Assembly (NCBI GenBank): GCA_002336085.1 | Contig: DDEH01000042.1 | Coordinates: forward strand, 1 to 6,614 | Reading direction: 5' to 3' | Origin: Flavobacteriales bacterium UBA1959 | Lineage (GTDB): Bacteria > Bacteroidota > Bacteroidia > Flavobacteriales_D > Sanyastnellaceae | DNA length: 6,614 nucleotides | Shown: in pieces, positions 1-5,480 of the stretch | Position numbering within the stretch: the stretch's first letter is position 1 | How the letters are laid out: the number at the start of each line of letters is the position of its first letter | Notes under the pieces: model-generated | Told to the model about the DNA's origin: nothing | What the model saw: only the letters and a program-made list of their open reading frames with translations | Databases searched by the model: none | Position numbers and translations under genes: made by a program

Positions 1-1560
1 CAATGGCATTATCCTTTTGAAAACAAAGAACGCATCGATAGTGGAAAGTCATTTCCTGCAGATTTCATTGCAGAGGGTGTCGATCAGACCCGAGGCTGGT
101 TCTTTACCCTTCATGCGATCGGTACGATGGTATTCGATTCTGTGGCATACAAAAATGTTGTTAGTAATGGTCTCGTTTTGGATAAGCAGGGGTTAAAAAT
201 GTCCAAGCGCTTGGGCAATGCGGTCGATCCTTTTGAAACCTTGGATGTGTTTGGTCCAGACGCCACTCGATGGTACATGATCAGCAATGCTCAGCCTTGG
301 GATAATTTGAAGTTTGACACCGATGGAATTGTTGAGGTGCAGCGAAAGTTCTTTGGCACTCTTCACAACACTTATAACTTCCTTGCGCTCTATGCGAACA
401 TTGACGGCTTCAATGGCCGCGAAAAACATATTCCTGTTGAGGAACGGCCTGAGATCGATCGATGGATTTTGTCGCGGCTTCATTCTTTGATTCACGTCGT
501 GGATAGCGCTTTCGGTGAACTGGAGCCGACCAAGGCAGCCCGTGCCATTCAAGAATTTACGATAGACGAGCTATCGAATTGGCATGTGCGTCTGTCCCGC
601 AGACGTTTTTGGAAAGGTGAGATGAGCGCGGATAAGTTGAGCGCATACCAGACGTTGCACGAATGCCTCAAGGCACTCGCCATCATGGCTTCTCCCATCG
701 CACCGTTTTATTGTGATCGCTTGCACCAGGACATTAATCCAGGAGCCGATTCGGTTCACCTCATGGACTTTCCGGTTGCGGATCCTAGTTGCGTGGATAT
801 TGAACTGGAGGAACGCATGAAGCTCGCTCAGCAAGTCAGTTCACAGGCGCTCTCTTTGCGAAAGCGGGAAAAAATTCGTGTAAGGCAGCCTTTACGCAGG
901 ATATTGATTCCTGTGCTGGATGAAGTTGTGGAGCGGCGCATTAAGGCCATAGAGCAATTGATTTGTGGCGAGATCAATGTGAAACATATAGAATTATTGA
1001 AGGATGATTCGAATACAGAGGTTTCCATTGTAAAGCGTGTCAAACCGGACTTTAAAGCATTAGGACCTCGCTTCGGAAAGCGCATGAAGGCAATCGCTGC
1101 TGCTGTGAATAAATTGGATTCTGAAGGCATTGGAGAATTGGAGCGAAACGGACAGTTAGAAGTACATCCTGAGGACGGACAGGGTCCCGCGGTCATTGGT
1201 TTGTCGGATGTTGATATCCTCACAGATGATATACCTGGTTGGTTGGTTTCAAGTGCTTCAGGAGTGACTGTAGCCTTGGATATTACCTTGGATGAGGAAC
1301 TGCGCTCAGAAGGTCTAGCGAGGGAGCTGGTCAACCGGGTTCAGAACATCCGAAAAGACCAAGGGCTGGAGGTGACAGACAAGATTCTCCTAACCTTGCA
1401 CGCCACTGATGAAATTCGGGCAACAATTGAAGAGAATTTAGATTATATTCGACTCGAAACTCTAGCAGATGAACTTCTTTGGCAGGAATCCGAGGACGCT
1501 GTTGAAGTCGATTTGAGCGAAGGGATTGCCCTTGAAATTGGAGTTGAAAAACTGAATTGA
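1..1560 (+). CDS. ileS: Isoleucine--tRNA ligase, C-terminal part (5' end outside window)
   Basis: Cytoplasmic class I aminoacyl-tRNA synthetase that activates isoleucine with ATP and loads it onto tRNA-Ile. The reading frame is open from base 1, so the first ATG at 127 is not the start; 519 residues plus the stop are visible. In order these show the end of the catalytic core (FIAEGVDQTRGWFF, about residues 22-35), the second class I signature as KMSKR (bases 196-210), and the helical anticodon-binding domain with LSNWHVRLSRRRFW. A C-terminal extension follows, starting near IRVRQPLRRILIP and containing VKPDFKALGPRFGKRMKAIA. That extension, KMSKR rather than KMSKS, and no C-terminal Cys-pair zinc motif match the long eukaryote-like IleS of Bacteroidota (DUF5915-type tail). 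The Rossmann HIGH motif and the editing domain lie outside the window. It is the first visible gene of a cluster with dksA/traR and lspA. Identity is essentially certain; the subtype is inferred from the tail. Confidence 0.97.
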   Translation, partial: QWHYPFENKERIDSGKSFPADFIAEGVDQTRGWFFTLHAIGTMVFDSVAYKNVVSNGLVLDKQGLKMSKRLGNAVDPFETLDVFGPDATRWYMISNAQPWDNLKFDTDGIVEVQRKFFGTLHNTYNFLALYANIDGFNGREKHIPVEERPEIDRWILSRLHSLIHVVDSAFGELEPTKAARAIQEFTIDELSNWHVRLSRRRFWKGEMSADKLSAYQTLHECLKALAIMASPIAPFYCDRLHQDINPGADSVHLMDFPVADPSCVDIELEERMKLAQQVSSQALSLRKREKIRVRQPLRRILIPVLDEVVERRIKAIEQLICGEINVKHIELLKDDSNTEVSIVKRVKPDFKALGPRFGKRMKAIAAAVNKLDSEGIGELERNGQLEVHPEDGQGPAVIGLSDVDILTDDIPGWLVSSASGVTVALDITLDEELRSEGLARELVNRVQNIRKDQGLEVTDKILLTLHATDEIRATIEENLDYIRLETLADELLWQESEDAVEVDLSEGIALEIGVEKLN

Positions 1561-1570
1561 ACACCGAGCG

Positions 1571-1942
1571 ATGGCCGAAACACGATACACGGATTCAGAC
1601 TTGAATGAATTTCGAGACCTGATTGATGAGAAATTGAAGACAGCACGTGAAAATTATGACGAGCTGCAACGTGCCTTGTCGCATCAAGACGACAATACCA
1701 CAGACGATACGTCGCCGACGTTCAAGATGATGGAAGATGGTTCCGAAACGATGAGTCGTGAGGAAACAGCACAACTTGCTGCGCGTCAGGAGAAATTTAT
1801 CCGGAATTTGCAGAATGCTTTGCTTCGCATCAAGAACAAAACGTTTGGTATTTGCCGAGTAACTGGAAAACTGATTCCGAAGGAGCGGTTGCGACTGGTC
1901 CCTCATGCGACTATGTCCATCGAAGCAAAGAATAGGCAGTAA
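1571..1942 (+). CDS. DksA/TraR-family transcriptional regulator, zinc-less form
   Basis: Predicted 123-residue protein of the DksA/TraR family. Members bind in the secondary channel of RNA polymerase and, often with ppGpp, adjust transcription initiation. The N-terminal half is polar and helical, as expected for the coiled coil. A loop rich in Asp and Thr (about residues 38-50) may be the coiled-coil tip, but I cannot assign the catalytic-type Asp pair. The C-terminal part (GICRVTGKLIPKERLR, then PHATMSIEAK) aligns with the DksA zinc finger, but only the first of four cysteines remains: C95, T98, S116, A119 (CxxT-x17-SxxA). This degenerate finger is usual for Bacteroidota members. The ATG lies 10 bases after the ileS stop, without a Shine-Dalgarno sequence, so co-transcription with ileS is likely. 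Length is typical for the short members; E. coli DksA is about 150 residues. The family is well supported; whether it acts as true DksA is not shown. Confidence 0.9.
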   Translation: MAETRYTDSDLNEFRDLIDEKLKTARENYDELQRALSHQDDNTTDDTSPTFKMMEDGSETMSREETAQLAARQEKFIRNLQNALLRIKNKTFGICRVTGKLIPKERLRLVPHATMSIEAKNRQ

Positions 1943-1966
1943 TTCCAAGCGTTTAAACTCACTCTT

Positions 1967-2611
1967 TTGCATTTACCCAAAACCTTCACAGGTTGGATTT
2001 CTTTGGTCGTGATACCACTGATTGTGTGCGATCAAGCGCTTAAAGTGTGGATCAAATTAAACTTTTCGGTGGGACAAAGGGCATCCTTTGTGCCAGGAAT
2101 TTTGGAACTGCAGTTTATCGAAAATGAGGGGATGGCGTTTGGGTGGGCCTTGCCGGGAGTCGCGGGCAAATTGGTCCTTACGGTATTCCGCCTGTTGGCC
2201 GCAGTCGGCATTGGATTTTACTTAAATAAATTGATTCGATCAGGGGTGCATAAGGGCTTATTGACCTGTGTTTCGTTTGTTTGGGCTGGTGCCATTGGCA
2301 ACATCATTGACAGTGCTGTGTATGGTCAATTATTCACCCGAAGTTCTTGGGGAATGATGGCAGATTGGGCCGGCCCTTCGGAGGCATATGCCCCATTTCT
2401 GATGGGAAATGTGGTGGATATGTTCCATTTTATTGTCCGCTGGCCCATGAGTTTTCCAATAGATTCGCTCGCTGGAAGGGAGATTTTTCCACCCATTTGG
2501 AACTTGGCGGATGCCGCAATTTCATGCGGAGTCATAGCCATATTATTGGGCCAACGGGCATTCTTTAGTGAAGGCGGACCGACGGAAGAGGATAAAGATC
2601 AGACGTTATAA
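1967..2611 (+). CDS. lspA: Lipoprotein signal peptidase (signal peptidase II)
   Basis: Inner-membrane aspartic protease that cuts the signal peptide of diacylated prolipoproteins just before the lipidated cysteine. The protein has 214 residues and four hydrophobic segments (about 10-28, 66-86, 97-114, 180-196). Conserved blocks are CDQALKVWIK with D22 and K26, IENEGMAFGW with N53, GAIGNIID with N112 and the catalytic D115, GNVVDMF with D151, and IWNLADAAIS with the second catalytic D182. The catalytic aspartates are 67 positions apart, against about 20-27 in proteobacterial enzymes, because of extra residues around 122-146 and 156-175. Longer LspA proteins are common in Bacteroidota. The start is TTG: no ATG or GTG lies between the dksA/traR stop and the first membrane helix, and later candidates would truncate that helix. 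It is 24 bases downstream of dksA/traR and in the same frame; the ileS-dksA-lspA order is common in this phylum. Confidence 0.94.
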   Translation: MHLPKTFTGWISLVVIPLIVCDQALKVWIKLNFSVGQRASFVPGILELQFIENEGMAFGWALPGVAGKLVLTVFRLLAAVGIGFYLNKLIRSGVHKGLLTCVSFVWAGAIGNIIDSAVYGQLFTRSSWGMMADWAGPSEAYAPFLMGNVVDMFHFIVRWPMSFPIDSLAGREIFPPIWNLADAAISCGVIAILLGQRAFFSEGGPTEEDKDQTL

Positions 2612-2615
2612 TGAC

Positions 2616-2636
2616 CGGTTCAGTAAGTCTGAACTG
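2616..2636. terminator. Hairpin between convergent lspA and ispG, possible terminator
   Basis: The 27-base gap between the two convergent stop codons contains an inverted repeat: CGGTTCAG at 2616-2623, loop TAAGT, and CTGAACTG at 2629-2636. In plus-strand RNA all eight positions pair if one G-U is allowed; in minus-strand RNA that position is a C-A mismatch. No uridine run follows on either side (AATTAGTT on plus), so it is not a canonical intrinsic terminator. The position argues for a role in ending one or both transcripts, but the stem is short and the call is tentative. Confidence 0.4.
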
Positions 2637-2638
2637 AA

Positions 2639-4576
2639 TTAGTTGGAAACAGGCTCAACCCAGTCACCGTGTGACTGGATGAGATGCACCAAAGCCTCAA
2701 CGGCTCGGTCCTCCGGCACGTTGCGCTCCACTACTTCCTTCTCTTTGTACAGAGTGATTTTTCCGGGTCCAGTTCCCACGTAGCCATAATCTGCATCGGC
2801 CATTTCACCCGGGCCATTTACAATGCAGCCCATGATTCCAATTTTAACGCCTTTGAGGTGAGAGGTCACAGATCGAATTTTGGCTGTCGTCTCTTGTAAA
2901 TCAAACAAAGTTCTCCCACAGCTCGGGCAACTGATATATTCCGTTTTGGATATGCGTGTTCGCGTGGCTTGCAGGATTCCAAAGGCGGTTGAATTTCGAA
3001 GTTGAAGAGATGTCTCATCTCCTGCCATCCAGATTCCATCGCCAAATCCATCCAGCAACGGCGCGCCTAAATCCACCGAAGCATACAGCTGGAATGTTTC
3101 AGCATCAAGCCCATCAAGTGTCTGCTGCAATATCACAGGAATGTCACACCCTTTCTGATCCAAAATCATACAGCAGCTGCGCAAGTCTGCCATGGCGTGC
3201 GCATTTGATGGGACCAAAACTAAAACAATGTCTTTGCGTCCGCAGACCTGAGCGATAAAGTTTGGCGTCAAATCTTTTCGTGTGGCTCGAATAAAATGTA
3301 CTTCCGCCGAAACTCCAGCATTCCAATCTTTGGCGTTCCATAATGGATAGTGCCGAACGGCACCTTTCCAGTGCGCTGCATTTTGGATGACTCCAAGGGT
3401 TCCAGGTAAATCAAAGTCAATACCAACGTCTCCAGTGAAGATGAAGTCGCAAGCAAAATCATCGAGGTTCCACTTGTCCAGAGGAACCGAATACCGATAC
3501 CCACAGCCAAATAGTCGCGCAGGACTGATTTCTCCTTCGCTCAAATCATGGACCACCACGGGAACATTCTTTCCTCCGATGTTCATTATTTCTCGGGTGA
3601 CTCTCCGGACATAATTGAATGGATCGAAGCTCAACGGCACGGCTTCTTGTAAAGCACGGCCGTCTCGGTGCTCATAGCGATCTACTAATTTTCGCGCAAC
3701 AGGTAATTCAGCTTCGGGTGCTTCTGTCAATGACACACGAATCGTGTCGCCCAAACCATCCTCGAGCAGGGCTCCAATTCCAATGGCACTTTTGATACGC
3801 CCATCTTCGCCATCGCCCGCCTCCGTAACTCCCAAATGCAGCGGATAGTCCATGCCTTCCGCATCCATTTTCGCTACGAGCAATCGATACGCTTGCACCA
3901 TCACCTGTGGATTCGAAGCCTTCATACTGATGACGATGTCATGGTAATCATGGATGCGGCAAATTCGAAGGAATTCAAGAGCACTTTCCACCATACCCAT
4001 GGGCGTGTCTCCGTACCTGCTCAGAATTCGATCGGACAAGGAACCGTGGTTAGTACCAATGCGCATGGCGCGATTCAAACGCTTGCATTTTTCAACCAGT
4101 GGAGTGAACCGCGATTCAATTCGGTCAAGTTCAGCAGCATATGATGCGTCGGTGTATTCTATCTCTTCGAACTTCTTCTTGTCTGCATAGTTTCCAGGAT
4201 TCACACGGATTTTTTCTACGTGATCTGCCGCGACCTCTGCTGCATTTGGAGTAAAGTGAATGTCAGCGATCAGTGGCACATGCTTGTCGGCTTCGTGCAG
4301 CGCTTTTGCAATGGCTCCAAGTGCTTCGGCCTCCTTTCTTGATGGTGCGGTGATGCGCACCAATTCACTGCCTGCATCTATCATCCGAATGCTTTCGTCT
4401 ACCGTCTTCGAAACATCAAGAGTATCCGCCGTGGTCATGGACTGAATGCGGATCGGTGCATCACCGCCCAATGTGAGATCGCCAACACAGATTTGCCTCG
4501 ACACGCGTCTGCGGTAATTGAACCAATCAACATCTAGCGTGTCAGAAGAGGGTTCGTGGGAGGAGTTTTGTTCCAT
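2639..4576 (-). CDS. ispG: 4-hydroxy-3-methylbut-2-en-1-yl diphosphate synthase, long form with central insert
   Basis: Cytoplasmic iron-sulfur enzyme of the MEP isoprenoid pathway, also called GcpE. It reductively opens the cyclic diphosphate MEcPP to HMBPP using electrons from ferredoxin or flavodoxin. The 645-residue protein has an N-terminal TIM barrel (about 25-305, with IRIQSMTTADT, ADIHFTPNAA, IRVNPGNY and LHLGVTEAGDG). An insert of about 240 residues follows (about 305-545, with KWNLDDFACDFIF and PGTLGVIQNA). The C-terminal [4Fe-4S] domain has CPSC (C550, C553), GCIVNGPGE (C584) and E591, which correspond in spacing to the four cluster ligands of E. coli IspG. Proteobacterial IspG is about 370 residues; the insert form occurs in Bacteroidota, Chlamydiae and plants. 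The ATG at 4576 leaves about 25 residues before the barrel. It is convergent with lspA and divergent from recO, so it is probably transcribed alone from the 4577-4708 region. All key residues are present and no frameshift is seen. Confidence 0.98.
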   Translation of the reverse strand: MEQNSSHEPSSDTLDVDWFNYRRRVSRQICVGDLTLGGDAPIRIQSMTTADTLDVSKTVDESIRMIDAGSELVRITAPSRKEAEALGAIAKALHEADKHVPLIADIHFTPNAAEVAADHVEKIRVNPGNYADKKKFEEIEYTDASYAAELDRIESRFTPLVEKCKRLNRAMRIGTNHGSLSDRILSRYGDTPMGMVESALEFLRICRIHDYHDIVISMKASNPQVMVQAYRLLVAKMDAEGMDYPLHLGVTEAGDGEDGRIKSAIGIGALLEDGLGDTIRVSLTEAPEAELPVARKLVDRYEHRDGRALQEAVPLSFDPFNYVRRVTREIMNIGGKNVPVVVHDLSEGEISPARLFGCGYRYSVPLDKWNLDDFACDFIFTGDVGIDFDLPGTLGVIQNAAHWKGAVRHYPLWNAKDWNAGVSAEVHFIRATRKDLTPNFIAQVCGRKDIVLVLVPSNAHAMADLRSCCMILDQKGCDIPVILQQTLDGLDAETFQLYASVDLGAPLLDGFGDGIWMAGDETSLQLRNSTAFGILQATRTRISKTEYISCPSCGRTLFDLQETTAKIRSVTSHLKGVKIGIMGCIVNGPGEMADADYGYVGTGPGKITLYKEKEVVERNVPEDRAVEALVHLIQSHGDWVEPVSN

Positions 4577-4613
4577 GGTTCAAATTGCTCTGCTAAGGTA
4601 ACCGACGGGAGAA

Positions 4614-4621
4614 TAGATTTG
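4614..4621 (+). promoter_or_regulatory. Candidate Bacteroidota -7 promoter box upstream of recO
   Basis: TAGATTTG matches the TAnnTTTG -7 consensus known from Bacteroidota exactly. It lies in the ispG-recO divergent intergenic region, on the strand of recO, about 88 bases before its TTG. There is no good TTTG-type -33 element at the usual distance; the nearest is ATTG at 4584-4587, which is too far. An eight-base match in AT-rich DNA can occur by chance. Confidence 0.33.
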
Positions 4622-4653
4622 TTGGAAGTTGGCTAATCGAATTGTCCACGGTT

Positions 4654-4683
4654 CAATCGTAATTTTACGGAACTAATTTCAAG
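4654..4683 (-). promoter_or_regulatory. Candidate ispG promoter (weak)
   Basis: On the minus strand, CTTG (plus 4680-4683) is followed after 18 bases by TACGATTG (plus 4654-4661). Both elements are one mismatch away from the Bacteroidota TTTG (-33) and TAnnTTTG (-7) consensus, and the spacing is near the expected value. It would give ispG a leader of about 70 bases. It overlaps the presumed recO leader. The call rests on consensus resemblance and position only. Confidence 0.27.
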
Positions 4684-4708
4684 GCTTTCGGCCCATCACA
4701 CATCTGTT

Positions 4709-5443
4709 TTGCCTTCCATTCAAAATGAAACCGATTTGGTTGTTGTGCTCTCGAGCCGACCATACAGCGATGGAAAACGCGTTGTGCGCGTGATGAGCCG
4801 AACTTACGGTACTATTGCGTTGTGGGTGAATGAAGGACGTGGAAAGAACCGGCGCATTGCCATGTGGCATGCGGGAGCAGTCCTCGAATTGAGCGGTATG
4901 AACCGAAAGGGCTCGGAGGGATTGGTTCAATTCAGGGAAGCCCGCAGGACGGTGGTTTTGGATGGCATCATTCGCGATCCCCGTCGCAGTGCAGTTGTTT
5001 TTTTCATCTGCGAGGTCATCGAAAAGACTATGCCGGAAGAGACGCCGCACCCCGAGGTGCACGATTTGATGGCCCAAACCATCCTCGAAATTGAAAGCTC
5101 TTCCGCCCTTGGTTGGTTGCACGCTGCATTTTTGGGTCAATTGATTCGACTTTTGGGGATTGCGCCCGTCGAACCGCCGTCACCGCATTTTAAGTCTTTG
5201 GATCTCCCATCGGGAGATTGGAAATTTGAAATCGGACTGGAACAGCAATGCTTGGAAATGCCTATAGCATTGGGATTTATGGGTTTTTTGAAGTCTGCCG
5301 CAGCGGTTCCCAAGATGTGGACAATTGCGGACCGCAAGCGCTTAGTTCTCGGTCAAGTCCGTTACCTTCAACATCAATTGGGCGTAATCCGTGAAATCAA
5401 AAGCTACGCAGTGTTAGAGGCGGTATTTGACAATGAGCGATAA
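4709..5443 (+). CDS. recO: DNA repair protein RecO
   Basis: Predicted recombination mediator of the RecFOR pathway. RecO binds single-stranded DNA and SSB and, with RecR, helps load RecA at gaps. The 244-residue length is usual for the family. Residues about 8-80 fit the N-terminal OB fold (VVVLSSRPYSDGKRVVRVMS, TYGTIALWVNEGRGKN, MWHAGAVLELSG). The helical C-terminal domain follows (RRSAVVFFICEVIEKTM, LGWLHAAFLGQLIRLLG, then SLDLPSGDWKF). The Cys4 zinc finger of some RecO proteins is absent: the only cysteines are C101 and C181. The protein is divergent, so the assignment rests on domain order and typical motifs rather than strict signatures. The start is TTG: the frame is open back to 4637 with no ATG or GTG, and TTG places the OB-fold strand at the usual distance from the N-terminus. 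It is divergent from ispG and runs directly into the receptor gene, so the two may share a transcript. Confidence 0.88.
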   Translation: MPSIQNETDLVVVLSSRPYSDGKRVVRVMSRTYGTIALWVNEGRGKNRRIAMWHAGAVLELSGMNRKGSEGLVQFREARRTVVLDGIIRDPRRSAVVFFICEVIEKTMPEETPHPEVHDLMAQTILEIESSSALGWLHAAFLGQLIRLLGIAPVEPPSPHFKSLDLPSGDWKFEIGLEQQCLEMPIALGFMGFLKSAAAVPKMWTIADRKRLVLGQVRYLQHQLGVIREIKSYAVLEAVFDNER

Positions 5444-5480
5444 TAGATATTTTGGCTCGGTTTTTGACAAAACAAACCGC

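Noticed and set aside
127..129. ATG at 127 as a gene start
   Set aside because: The same frame is open to base 1 and encodes conserved IleS catalytic-core sequence, so this is an internal methionine.
828..1334. Minus-strand open frame of 168 codons inside ileS
   Set aside because: It is serine- and arginine-rich, low in complexity and antisense to a well-conserved part of IleS, so it is a shadow frame.
4674..4681. TAATTTCA as a second -7 box for recO
   Set aside because: It has two mismatches to TAnnTTTG at conserved positions and no -33 element at a suitable distance.
4679..5140. Minus-strand open frame of 153 codons opposite recO
   Set aside because: It lies almost wholly within recO on the other strand. 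Its composition looks like an antisense shadow and no domain is recognisable.
5439..5457. Fur-box-like GATAATAGATATTTTG upstream of the receptor
   Set aside because: The left half matches the Fur consensus but the right half does not. The GATAAT also overlaps the recO stop codon, so chance is the better explanation.
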